Part shown: positions 16,908 through 25,378 of the stretch, one piece after another
Layout: each line of letters opens with the position of its first letter
Position numbering within the stretch: the stretch's first letter is position 1
Source of the DNA: an uncultured Christensenellaceae bacterium
GTDB lineage: Bacteria; Bacillota; Clostridia; Christensenellales; UBA3700
Length of the DNA stretch: 64,000 nt
Direction: 5' to 3'
NCBI GenBank assembly: GCA_944380295.1
Contig: CALWHE010000004.1
Span: forward strand, 40,681-104,680
Program-made: the position numbers and the translations under genes
Notes under the pieces: model-generated
The model's database searches: none
The model's input: the letters and a program-made list of their open reading frames with translations, nothing else
Told to the model about the DNA's origin: nothing

Positions 16908-17771
16908 TTAAATCATCTCCGCCCCGATGTTGCCGCCGGCAAACTCCTTCCTTTTGAGCGGCCATTTGCCCGCTTTTTTCAAAAGATAAACGGCAAGCGG
17001 GAAAAGCCCCAGTTCCAGCTCGTCGCGCGCCTTGCCTATGCGCGCGTTCCGCTTGTCGCGCGCGGCGTTGATCTTTTTGTTGCCCGCGTAAAAGCCCAGC
17101 ATGGCGCCCGCCACCAGCCCCAGCACCAGAATGACGGAAAACACGCGCAGCCATACGGGCAGTTCGCCCGGTATGACATAGCCCAGAATGGTGCCGTAAA
17201 CTATCTTGATCACCACCATGCCCTGCGGCTTGGCGAAGTCGGGGTAAATTATGCCGTGATAGAGCAGCAGCGAATATACCACGATCAGCACGATGCCGAC
17301 AAAGGGTATCCACACGTCTTTCACCTCGAATCTGCCCACGTTGAGGAAGAGCAGCAAGCCGCCCAGGTAGAGGATCTCATGCCTTGCCACGGAGATGACC
17401 ATAGTGGCGCCGTTTTCCGCGTCCGCCAGCATGGAAGAGGGCGAAAAACAGCCGCCGATGATAAAGCCTATGCCCGTGACCAGTCCGCAGAAAGAGGCGA
17501 ACGCCTGCATTTTTCTGCCGCCGACGATCACGGATACGGAAAAGATGAAGTAACTGATGTGCGAAAACTCCGAGGGGTATTTATGCAACGCGCGCTGATC
17601 GACGAAATACCACACGTGAAAGGCAAAGACCAAAAGCGCTATCACGTAAGTGAGCGCATAACTTATGCGGCGGTATTTGTTCAACGCCACGGCAAGCAGC
17701 GTTTCTCCCAACAGAATGCCGATGAGCATTGCGGTCAGCCCCGCGGGCGGAAAGCCGGGCCATACGGACAT
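16908..17771 (-). CDS. YwaF-like (TIGR02206-type) integral membrane protein, copy A
   Basis: A 287-residue protein with about seven hydrophobic segments and a basic C-terminal tail (KKINAARDKRNARIGK, then WPLKRKEFAGG). The motif YPSEFSHISYF after the second or third helix, repeated nearly exactly in the next gene, is typical of the YwaF-like membrane family, whose function is unknown. AGGAGGGG precedes the ATG at 17771. It lies 23 bases downstream of its paralogue, so the two probably form an operon. Nothing in the sequence indicates a substrate; describing it as a transporter would be speculation. Confidence 0.75.
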   Translation of the reverse strand: MSVWPGFPPAGLTAMLIGILLGETLLAVALNKYRRISYALTYVIALLVFAFHVWYFVDQRALHKYPSEFSHISYFIFSVSVIVGGRKMQAFASFCGLVTGIGFIIGGCFSPSSMLADAENGATMVISVARHEILYLGGLLLFLNVGRFEVKDVWIPFVGIVLIVVYSLLLYHGIIYPDFAKPQGMVVIKIVYGTILGYVIPGELPVWLRVFSVILVLGLVAGAMLGFYAGNKKINAARDKRNARIGKARDELELGLFPLAVYLLKKAGKWPLKRKEFAGGNIGAEMI

Positions 17772-17794
17772 GTTTTCCCCTCCTTGCTGCGCGC

Positions 17795-18706
17795 TTAAAT
17801 GCGTTCGCAGTTGTATTCTCCCCGCCTCGCCCTTATGCGCGCCGCGCGGATAACTCCCTTATATTTTAACACTTTTACCAAAAAAGGCAAGACTCCTATC
17901 TGCCTGTTTTCAAAAATAATTCCCTTTTTCGCACATTTTTCCCGGCGTTTTGCGTTCATCTTCGCGTTTGCGGCGTGATACAAGACCACCGTCACCGCCA
18001 CGGCAAGCCCTATCCCCGCGCTTGTGGCGACGCGCGCGGCAAGCGGCAGAGGTCTGTGCGTGACGTATTGCAAAATGTTGCCCTGCACAATGGTGATTAT
18101 CTGCATGGTTTCCCTCTCCCCCTTGTCAAAGCCGGGATAGACCAGCCCGTAATACACCAGCAGAGAAAATCCTATCATCAGCGCTATCCCCGTCAAGGCT
18201 ATCCACACGTCGCGCACGCGGAAGTTGCCCACGCCCAAAAAGATGAGCGCGCCGCACAGCCACATCGCCTGGTGCCGCACCACCGATATGGCAAGCTCCG
18301 CCGCGCTGAAAGAGGTGGTGAGCAAAGACGCGGGCGAGAGCACCCCCGCCAAGATATAGCCCAGTCCCGTGAGCAGCGCGCAATAACCGGCGAGCGGGAG
18401 CAGCTTTTTACTGCCCATCACCACCGGCACCGCCATTACAAAATAACTGATGTGGGAAAATTCCACCGGATACCAGCCGTGCCGCGCCCGATTGACGATA
18501 AAATAAACGGCGTTGAAGATCAAAAGCGCCAGCGCCAAAGCAAAGGTGAGGCGCATGCTCGCCGTGCGGTGGTTGCGCAGCGCCACGGCAAGCAACGTGC
18601 AAAAAGCGAAAATGCCCAGCATGAGCGCCGCCATCGCCGGCGGCGCAATGTTCCACACGGGCGGGCGCGCGGTTATCGTCTGCGCCGTATCGTCGGCAGG
18701 AAACAT
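17795..18706 (-). CDS. YwaF-like integral membrane protein, copy B
   Basis: A 303-residue paralogue of the downstream gene, with the same sequence of hydrophobic helices and the matching motif YPVEFSHISYFVMAVPVV. Shared landmarks include ...LTGLGYILAGVLSP and a late YGLVYPGFDKG (copy A has YHGIIYPDFAKP), followed by a cytosolic basic tail with a cysteine. The pair clearly arose by tandem duplication and has diverged widely. AAGGAGAG precedes the ATG at 18706. The 18707-18979 gap to the divergent GH51 gene contains both promoters. Function unknown. Confidence 0.75.
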   Translation of the reverse strand: MFPADDTAQTITARPPVWNIAPPAMAALMLGIFAFCTLLAVALRNHRTASMRLTFALALALLIFNAVYFIVNRARHGWYPVEFSHISYFVMAVPVVMGSKKLLPLAGYCALLTGLGYILAGVLSPASLLTTSFSAAELAISVVRHQAMWLCGALIFLGVGNFRVRDVWIALTGIALMIGFSLLVYYGLVYPGFDKGERETMQIITIVQGNILQYVTHRPLPLAARVATSAGIGLAVAVTVVLYHAANAKMNAKRREKCAKKGIIFENRQIGVLPFLVKVLKYKGVIRAARIRARRGEYNCERI

Positions 18707-18954
18707 GCCTCTCTCCTTCCGTCCGCGCCGAGAGCGCGGCGTTGAAATTTTTTCTTTTGCTCTTTTTTCATCTTACTTTATCTTGGCGCCCGTGTCCATC
18801 TTTTTCGCCTTATATTCCGCTTTTTTACATAAATTTAACGCCGCATGCCGAGCATATCCTTTGATTTTCCCCGCTTTCGCCCGAAAATTTATGGACAAAA
18901 CGGGAATTTTTGCTTCAAAAATTTTTCTCCGCCATTTTTTCGCGTCCGCGTTTT

Positions 18955-18963
18955 TGCTATACT
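18955..18963 (+). promoter_or_regulatory. Extended -10 promoter of the GH51 gene
   Basis: TGC-TATACT (18955-18963) is an extended -10; the -35 is only a T-run. Transcription would start near 18970, giving a leader of about ten bases that contains GCGGAG, the ribosome site of the ATG at 18980. Confidence 0.55.
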
Positions 18964-18979
18964 TAAAGCGGAGATGCCT

Positions 18980-21295
18980 ATGAAAAAGAAAGTTTTTACC
19001 CTTTGTATCGCCCTTGTCCTGCTCTGCGCGCTGTGCGCGGCGCTCTGCTCCTGCGCGGGAGTTCGCCGAGTTTCCGCCGTCATAGACAAAAACGCTACGG
19101 GCACGGAAGTTTCCCCCGACCTTTACGGACTGTTTTTGGAGGACATTTCCTTTGCCGGCGACGGCGGACTGGTGTCCGAGCTGGTGAGCAACAAGAGTTT
19201 TGAATACGAATACGACAATACCGCCTATTGGCGCTTTTCCTCTCTCACGGCAACGCCGCTGGCAGAAGGCGGCTTGAATGAGAAAAACCCCTCTTTTCTG
19301 CGCCTGACCGTGAGCGGCGAAGGCAGCGCGCTCAACCTGGGCTACGTGGAGTTTTACGACGACATGACCGCCGACTATAACGCCGAAAGATCGGGCGTGC
19401 CCGACATGGGCTTTGAAAGCGGCGTGACATACGACGTCAGCCTTTACGTGCGCAACTCGGACTTTGACGGCAGTCTGACCGTCCGCCCCTCGTATGTGGG
19501 CGCAAGCGGCGCGGAAGAGTGCGTTTTTTCGCCCCTGCCCTCAAATTCCGAAGGCTGGACGCGCCTTGCCGGCAGCTTCACCGCCTTGCAGAGCGCGGAC
19601 GGCGGCTTGGAGATTTTCTTTGAAGGCAACGGCAGTTTGGACATAGATTTCGTTTCACTCACGCCGCGCAACGCGCACGGTCACGGCTCGCCGGAATGGA
19701 AATACGTAACACTGCGCCAAGACCTCTACCAAGCGCTTGAAGAGCTTTCCCCTTCCTTTATCCGCTTCCCCGGCGGCTGCCTTGCCGAGGGCGACGACCT
19801 TGAAGAGCTGTTCAGCTGGAAGAACACGATAGGTCCGCTTGAAGAGCGCAAACACGCCAACAACATCTGGCGCGACGACGAAAACGGCAGATATTACGGC
19901 AACACCTTTGCCCTGGGGTATCACGAATACTTTCAGCTGTGCGAAGACTTGGGCGCGCTGCCGCTGCCCATCCTCAACGTGGGCATGATCTGCCAGTTCC
20001 AGTTCGACCCCGGTTACCGCGATACGGAAAAAGCTTACCGCAGCGGCAAGATGAGCGAGCGGGAATGGAACGAGTATCTGGACGGCTTTGCTTACGCGCC
20101 CGGCAGCGCGGAGTTCGCCGCGTATACGCAGGACATATTGGATCTTTTGGATTATGCCCTGGCAGACCCCGCGCAAAACGAGTGGGCGGCGCGGCGCGCG
20201 CAGAACGGACACCCGCAGCCCTTCGATTTGCGTTATCTGGGCTTGGGCAACGAAAACTGGGGCGACGTTTATTGGCGCAACTTCGAGCCGCTCTATAACG
20301 CCGTCAAAGACTATTGCGCACAAAAGGGCTATGACGTGAAGATAATTTCTTCCGCCTCTTTCCAATTCTCCGGCGACATCATAGACGAGTCGTGGCAGAT
20401 CATCAACGAAAAATACACCGACACCCTGGTGGACGAACACTATTACACGGGCAACAACACCCTCTTCAAAAACAACGACCGTTACGATAATTACGAGCGC
20501 ACCGGCGCGGAAGTTTTTGTGGGCGAATATGCCGCCACCTGCTGGGGCATAGGCAAATATCTGGACTCCAACAACATGTATTCCGCCATTGAAGAGGCAA
20601 GCTATATGACGAGCTTCGAACGCAACGGCGATTTGGTGAAAATGGCGGCTTACGCGCCCACATTTGCCAAATACAACGCCCATTGCTGGGACAGGAACAT
20701 GATCTGGTTCACCTCGCGCGAGATAGTGCTCACGCCCAATTATTTCAACCAAATGCTGTTTGCCAATAACACCGGCTCGCGCTATATCCCCGCGGACATC
20801 TCCTTCAAAAAAGGTTACTCTTCCGTGACCGTGGACGAGGAGAGCCAAACGATGTTCATCAAGCTGATAAACGCCTCCGACAGCGAGGTGGACGCCTCTT
20901 TCGATCTGCAAAACTTCGGCGCGGTCAACGCCGCGAACATGCAGCACATGTCCGGCGTAAAGGCGGCTTACAACGCGCCCGGCTCCACCACCGTGGTCCC
21001 CGTCCAAACGGACTGCGCCGTGAGCGGCTCCACGGTGAGCGCCACCCTGGCGCCGCTGAGCATCAACGTTATCCGCGTGTACTACGGCGACAACACGGGC
21101 GCCGACCTCTACTCCCTACCCGATCTGCCCGAGAACATGTGCGGCACGGTCACGCAATTCACCGAGCCGTTCATCACCCCGGAAGCCGCCATCGCCATAG
21201 GCGTGACGGGCGGAGTCGTGCTGGTCGCCGCCGCCGTCGCCGTTTTGGTGGTGATGATACGAAAGAAACGCAAGTCCTCCGCAAGTGCGCAGTGA
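18980..21295 (+). CDS. Cell-surface GH51 alpha-L-arabinofuranosidase
   Basis: A 771-residue glycosidase that would remove terminal alpha-L-arabinofuranosyl groups from arabinan, arabinoxylan or arabinogalactan. The start at 18980 is placed by GCGGAG six bases upstream. Residues 1-24 are an export signal ending in a lipobox-like LCSC. The GH51 catalytic acid/base is in YLGLGNENWG (Glu425) and the nucleophile in VFVGEYAAT (Glu516). GTEVSPDLYGLFLEDISFAGDGG marks the family N-terminus. A carbohydrate-binding-like beta domain lies between about 100 and 220. Unusually, the C-terminus carries one transmembrane helix (about 735-760) followed by RKKRK, so the enzyme may be held at both ends. The next segment is noncoding repeat DNA. 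Confidence 0.93.
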   Translation: MKKKVFTLCIALVLLCALCAALCSCAGVRRVSAVIDKNATGTEVSPDLYGLFLEDISFAGDGGLVSELVSNKSFEYEYDNTAYWRFSSLTATPLAEGGLNEKNPSFLRLTVSGEGSALNLGYVEFYDDMTADYNAERSGVPDMGFESGVTYDVSLYVRNSDFDGSLTVRPSYVGASGAEECVFSPLPSNSEGWTRLAGSFTALQSADGGLEIFFEGNGSLDIDFVSLTPRNAHGHGSPEWKYVTLRQDLYQALEELSPSFIRFPGGCLAEGDDLEELFSWKNTIGPLEERKHANNIWRDDENGRYYGNTFALGYHEYFQLCEDLGALPLPILNVGMICQFQFDPGYRDTEKAYRSGKMSEREWNEYLDGFAYAPGSAEFAAYTQDILDLLDYALADPAQNEWAARRAQNGHPQPFDLRYLGLGNENWGDVYWRNFEPLYNAVKDYCAQKGYDVKIISSASFQFSGDIIDESWQIINEKYTDTLVDEHYYTGNNTLFKNNDRYDNYERTGAEVFVGEYAATCWGIGKYLDSNNMYSAIEEASYMTSFERNGDLVKMAAYAPTFAKYNAHCWDRNMIWFTSREIVLTPNYFNQMLFANNTGSRYIPADISFKKGYSSVTVDEESQTMFIKLINASDSEVDASFDLQNFGAVNAANMQHMSGVKAAYNAPGSTTVVPVQTDCAVSGSTVSATLAPLSINVIRVYYGDNTGADLYSLPDLPENMCGTVTQFTEPFITPEAAIAIGVTGGVVLVAAAVAVLVVMIRKKRKSSASAQ

Positions 21296-21377
21296 GCGAT
21301 AAGCAAAGAAATGCGCCCTCAAAGCAGCGTGACGGGAGCGCGGGGAGCGCGGGGCGCTCCACCCCTTTATGTCCTGC

Positions 21378-21604
21378 GCGGCACGGCAATGAGCGTAAGC
21401 GAAAGGATGCCGTGCCGCTCCGGACGTGAAATTTTTGCGCAGATATAAGTGAGCGGTAAGCGAACATATACTGCTGCGCAAAAGTGAAATGTTTTTGCCA
21501 ACACCTTGGCAAAAACGTGAAATGTGCCCTCAAACCGCAAAGCGACGAGAGGGCACGTGAAATGTCCGCTCATACTGCCGTGCATAGCACGGCGCATCGC
21601 GGAC
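21378..21604 (+). repeat. Modular hairpin array, copy H1
   Basis: Five hairpins in a row separated by a conserved (A)CGTGAAAT(G/T) spacer: GCGGCACGGCA/TGCCGTGCCGC (21378-21418); TTTTGCGCAG/CTGCGCAAAA (21433-21483); GTTTTTGCCAA/TTGGCAAAAAC (21491-21516); GTGCCCTC/GAGGGCAC (21524-21556); and GTCCGC/GCGGAC (21564-21604), which encloses an inner GCCGTGC/GCACGGC. Related arrays lie at 48825-49045 and, inverted, at 59644-59937. Stems differ between copies but remain fully paired. The flanks carry GGAGCGCGGGGCGCTCC-type palindromes (21344 and 21678). Function unknown; no open frame here looks real. Confidence 0.85.
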
Positions 21605-21799
21605 GTGGCGGCTGCCTGCGGCGCTATTAGAATATAATGCTGCACCCAGAGCGCGGGACGGCAGCGTGACGGGAGCGCGGGGCGCTCCACCCCTTTATGC
21701 CTTGAAGTAGCTTTTCCGTCTGTCCGGCTTACCTCTTCGCAATGCTTGCTCTTAATAAAGTGTAATAAAGCGCGGCAAAATCACACTTTTGCCAAGCGT

Positions 21800-22112
21800 C
21801 ACCTCTAAAATGCGCCGTGCGCATTTTCCGAGTGAGCGGAACTTGTGAAGCGAATGAGGGCGGAAAAGGTGAATTTTTGCGGCAAGACCAAGCGCGATAC
21901 GAGATTACGCCCCCGCAAAAAGAGAGAAAACCGCGGCTCAAGCAATCGACCTCACGGGAAAGTGGCGGAGGCAGCGTGACGCTGCACTCTAAATAAAAGT
22001 GTTTTGGAATGATATGTCGATTGCGAATGCCGGGGTTGTCTTTCAGCAAGCGAAAGAGGAAAAGGCAGTTTCCGTTGTAAACGAAAACCGCCTTATCCTT
22101 TTTCTCTTTCGC
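21800..22112 (+). repeat. Duplicated noncoding module, copy 1
   Basis: Starts with CACCTCTAAAATGCGCCGTG and contains hairpin AAAATGCGC/GCGCATTTT, then a second stem TTTTTGCGG...CCGCAAAAA enclosing CCAAGCGCGATACGAGAT. It finishes with a long hairpin at 22050-22112 (GCGAAAGAG/CTCTTTCGC). A second copy follows at 22157. A GCAGCGTGACGCTGC palindrome (21971-21985) lies inside. It looks like a structured element, perhaps an RNA, of unknown role. Confidence 0.65.
21971..21985. repeat. GCAGCGTGACGCTGC palindrome, copy 1
   Basis: A 15-base interspersed palindrome with 7-base arms around a central base, here followed by ACTC. The same sequence occurs at five other sites in the window, always between genes. 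Confidence 0.8.
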
Positions 22113-22156
22113 TTATCAAATATCCCGCCACCGAAAACCGCGCTTTTCGGTGAGCG

Positions 22157-22443
22157 CACCTCTAAAATGCGCCGTGCGCATTTTCCGAGTGAGCGGAACT
22201 TGTGGAGCGAATGAGGGCGGAAAGCGTGAATTTTTGCGGCACGACCAAGCGCGATACGAGATAATGTGTTCCGCAAAAAGAGGGGAAACCACGCCTCAAA
22301 AAAATAAAACGGCGATATGTTGCGCTTTACATCACCGTTTATCGTTTTATTTTTGAATGGCGGGGTGTCCCCTCAAACAAGTGAAAGACGGAAAGGCAGT
22401 TCCCGTTTGTAACGGGAAGAGCCTTTTCCTTTTCGTCTTTCAC
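22157..22443 (+). repeat. Duplicated noncoding module, copy 2
   Basis: Repeats the module at 21800 with the same order of hairpins: the AAAATGCGC stem, the TTTTTGCGG/CCGCAAAAA stem around the identical CCAAGCGCGATACGAGAT core, and a long terminal hairpin (22381-22443: GTGAAAGACG/CGTCTTTCAC). That last hairpin ends 7 bases from the stop of the ABC gene on the minus strand and could act as its terminator. Arms of the terminal hairpin differ from copy 1 but remain paired. Confidence 0.65.
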
Positions 22444-22449
22444 TTATTC

Positions 22450-25071
22450 TTATTCGCTTCTCAACGCGATCACCGGATCCCTCTTAGACGCGATATAAGA
22501 AGGTATGCTGCCCGCAATAACGGTAAGCACGGCGGACACGCCCACCATCAAAAGCGCCTGATACGGCTGCAAAATGCACAGACTTGCGCCGGCGATCATG
22601 TCGCCCAGCACCGCGCCCACGATGGCATTGATGGGCACGGAGAGGAGATACGCCAGCAACGCGCCCAAAATGCCGGACGCCAGTCCTATCATCAGCGATT
22701 CGGCGATGAACACGCGCGCCACGTCCGTTTTGCGCGCGCCCAGAGAGCGCAATATGCCTATCTCTTTGGTGCGTTCCACCACGGAGATATAAGTGATGAT
22801 GCCTATCATCACGGAAGATACCACCAGCGACACGGACGTAAAGCAGATAAGCACCACGGAGATGACGTCCACCATGTTGGAGAGCATACCCGTGATCATG
22901 CCCGCCATGTCTGTATACTGTATCTTGTTAGCGTCCGCGGCGGCGAGCACGGCTTCTTTGACTCCGTAATTCATCGCGTAAACGTCTATGCTGATGGGCA
23001 GCTTGCTCGCGCCCAGCGTGGCTATCTTGGTGTCGTAAAGCGGATAAACGCCCGTCATAAAGTCGGTAAGCACGCTGAAGATCACGGGGTCGTAAATGTT
23101 GGTCACATTGCCCGCCATGGCTATCATGTAAGTAAGTATGCCCGTATAGAGCGTGTCATCTTCGCCCGTGACGGTCACGTCGTGCGTTCTGTCGTTTTGC
23201 TGGGCGATCACCACTTCGGAGTCGTGTTCGTGCTGATAGACCCGCTCCATAAAGCCGTCGCCATAGGCAAGTCCCGCGCTCATGGACGCCAGCGCCGTGC
23301 CCGCGTCGTTGAGCTTTTGCGGACGGATAACGCCGCAGACTGTCAGCGTTTCTATTTCGGACGAAGAGGTGTTCCACCACAGGTCGTAGTAATCCGTGCG
23401 CAGAGAGAATTTCCCGCCCTCTACTTTTTCGTATTTTTCATCGTTATAGACTATTTTGATTTGCTTGCCCACAAATTCCGCGGCGGAAACTTTCTCCCCG
23501 TAAAGATCGAACGCCGCCATGATGGCTTCCGACACCGTGTTGCTGCCCGAAACCACCAGCACCACTTCATTGGCGTTTTCGGGCAGATGTCCCGCCAAAA
23601 GATCGAAATATTCCTCGCCCGCCAGCTGTTGCAGCGGCAGCGCGGAAGACACGTTGCCTATGCCGCCCACCTGCGAGAAGGGATTGCCGTCCTGCGGCGC
23701 CTCTCCCGTCAAGCCGCCCGTTATGCCGCCCAGATCCAGATCCGAACCTTCATATTCCACGCTCACTTTGGATAACAGCATGGCGTCATAGCCGTAATCG
23801 TAAGACACGGCGGTGGCTATCGGCTCTATGTCTTTTTTTATCTTGGCGATAAAATCTTCGTCTATGGTGTTTGTCTTGACCATGGTCTGCATCTGATCCA
23901 CGATCGAATTGGTTTCGCCGGAGATGACGTCGTTTTCGGGATAAGTGTTTTCTCCGAACAGCTCCTGGAAGTTGGTCTCGCCCGTCAGAAGCGGCGTGAT
24001 GTCCGCGGTGATCGAGCCTATCATCACCGGATTGGCGGCGAGCATCTCCTCTCCCATGGAATTTATGTAAGCGGTCAAACCGGTGGAAAGCCCCAGCACC
24101 AGACATACGCAGATTATGCCTATGCTGCCCGCGCCCACCGTCATCATGTTCCTGCCCATCTTGGACTTGATGTTTTGGAAAGACAGCGCCACGGCGGTGG
24201 AAAAGCTCATGGACGTCTTTTTCAAACGCGCCTTTTTCTGCTTGCGCAGCTCTCTCACGGCTTTGCGCGTGCCCTCTTCAAAGGCGTCTTTTTGCGGCTC
24301 GCTCTCCGCCGCTTTTGCCGCGTCTTCTCCCTCCGCCACGGTGATGACGGAGTCTTTTTCCGCCTGTACGCGCGCCTCGTCTTCCGCGGAAGAATCGTAA
24401 GGCATGCTGTCGCCCGTTATCTTGCCGTCCGACATGCGTATGATGCGCGTGCTGTATTTTTCCGCCAGTTCGGGGTTGTGCGTGACCATGATCACCAGCT
24501 TGTCTTTGGCTATCTCTTTGAGCAGCTCCATCACGTTCACGCTGGTGGTGCTGTCCAAAGCGCCGGTGGGTTCGTCCGCCAAAATGATGTCAGGATTGTT
24601 GATCAGCGCACGGGCGATGGACACGCGCTGCATCTGTCCGCCGGAGAGCTGGTTGGGCTTCTTTTTGAGCTGCGCGCCCAAGCCCACCTCTTCCAGCGCC
24701 TTTGCCGCGCGCGCCTTCCTCTCCTTGGCGGGCACGCCCGAAAGCGTGAGCGCAAGCTCGACGTTGGCAAGGATGGAGATTTGCGGAATAAGGTTGTAAC
24801 TCTGAAAAATAAAGCCTATGCGTTGATTGCGGTATAAGTCCCAGTCCACGGACTTGAACGTGTCCGTGTTTTGCCCTTCTATATTGAGCTGACCGGACGT
24901 ATATCTGTCCAAACCGCCGATGATGTTGAGGAGCGTGGTCTTACCGCAGCCGGACGCGCCGAGCACGGAAACAAACTCGCTTTTGCGAAATTCCACGCTG
25001 ATCCCGTCCAAAGCGCGGACGATATTGTCCCCCGCCCGGTAATCCTTTACTATCTCCGTAAGTTTAAGCAT
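22450..25071 (-). CDS. ABC transporter with fused ATPase and FtsX-like permease (MacB/LolD-E type)
   Basis: An 873-residue protein in which an ABC ATPase is fused to a permease. I use the ATG at 25071 ([11 protein letters not shown]), with GAGGGGCG upstream. Residues 1-230 form the ATPase: Walker [11 protein letters not shown]-loop [11 protein letters not shown], signature LSGGQMQRV, Walker [14 protein letters not shown]-loop VTHNPEL. After a linker there is one transmembrane helix (about 315-340), a large extracytoplasmic MacB-like domain, and three further helices in the last ~140 residues. The architecture suggests export of, or resistance to, a peptide or lipid, or envelope remodelling, by family only. 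No partner gene is adjacent. It has a consensus promoter of its own. Confidence 0.9.
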   Translation of the reverse strand: MLKLTEIVKDYRAGDNIVRALDGISVEFRKSEFVSVLGASGCGKTTLLNIIGGLDRYTSGQLNIEGQNTDTFKSVDWDLYRNQRIGFIFQSYNLIPQISILANVELALTLSGVPAKERKARAAKALEEVGLGAQLKKKPNQLSGGQMQRVSIARALINNPDIILADEPTGALDSTTSVNVMELLKEIAKDKLVIMVTHNPELAEKYSTRIIRMSDGKITGDSMPYDSSAEDEARVQAEKDSVITVAEGEDAAKAAESEPQKDAFEEGTRKAVRELRKQKKARLKKTSMSFSTAVALSFQNIKSKMGRNMMTVGAGSIGIICVCLVLGLSTGLTAYINSMGEEMLAANPVMIGSITADITPLLTGETNFQELFGENTYPENDVISGETNSIVDQMQTMVKTNTIDEDFIAKIKKDIEPIATAVSYDYGYDAMLLSKVSVEYEGSDLDLGGITGGLTGEAPQDGNPFSQVGGIGNVSSALPLQQLAGEEYFDLLAGHLPENANEVVLVVSGSNTVSEAIMAAFDLYGEKVSAAEFVGKQIKIVYNDEKYEKVEGGKFSLRTDYYDLWWNTSSSEIETLTVCGVIRPQKLNDAGTALASMSAGLAYGDGFMERVYQHEHDSEVVIAQQNDRTHDVTVTGEDDTLYTGILTYMIAMAGNVTNIYDPVIFSVLTDFMTGVYPLYDTKIATLGASKLPISIDVYAMNYGVKEAVLAAADANKIQYTDMAGMITGMLSNMVDVISVVLICFTSVSLVVSSVMIGIITYISVVERTKEIGILRSLGARKTDVARVFIAESLMIGLASGILGALLAYLLSVPINAIVGAVLGDMIAGASLCILQPYQALLMVGVSAVLTVIAGSIPSYIASKRDPVIALRSE

Positions 25072-25099
25072 TTTCGCCCCTCGCAACGTTTGTATTTCA

Positions 25100-25129
25100 A
25101 TTATACGCTTGCGCGCGAAACAATGTCAA
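25100..25129 (-). promoter_or_regulatory. Promoter of the fused ABC transporter gene
   Basis: On the minus strand a perfect TTGACA (25129-25124), an 18-base spacer and a perfect TATAAT (25105-25100) lie 29 bases before the ATG. The remaining 25130-25378 stretch shows only an interspersed palindrome. Confidence 0.75.
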
Positions 25130-25344
25130 TATCCGCATATAAAACAATATGTAAATTTTATCCGTTCACCAAAAAGCGCGCTTTGACGCAGAAAAAGCCG
25201 CCCTTCTTTTTCCCTGAGCGGCAAAGAGTCGGGCAAGCCATATAATAAAGTCGCCGCAAGTCATGTTCGCTTGCCGCATTAACATATATGTGCAAAGAGC
25301 TGTGCCGCGCGGGTGCTTTTTACGCCTGCGGAGCACGTCAAGGT

Positions 25345-25359
25345 GCAGCGTCACGCTGC
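25345..25359. repeat. GCAGCGTCACGCTGC palindrome, copy 2
   Basis: The 15-base interspersed palindrome, lying 20 bases beyond the stop of the phosphoglucomutase gene on its 3' side. It may contribute to the end of that transcript. Confidence 0.8.
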
Positions 25360-25378
25360 CGCTGCCGGAGGATGGTCT

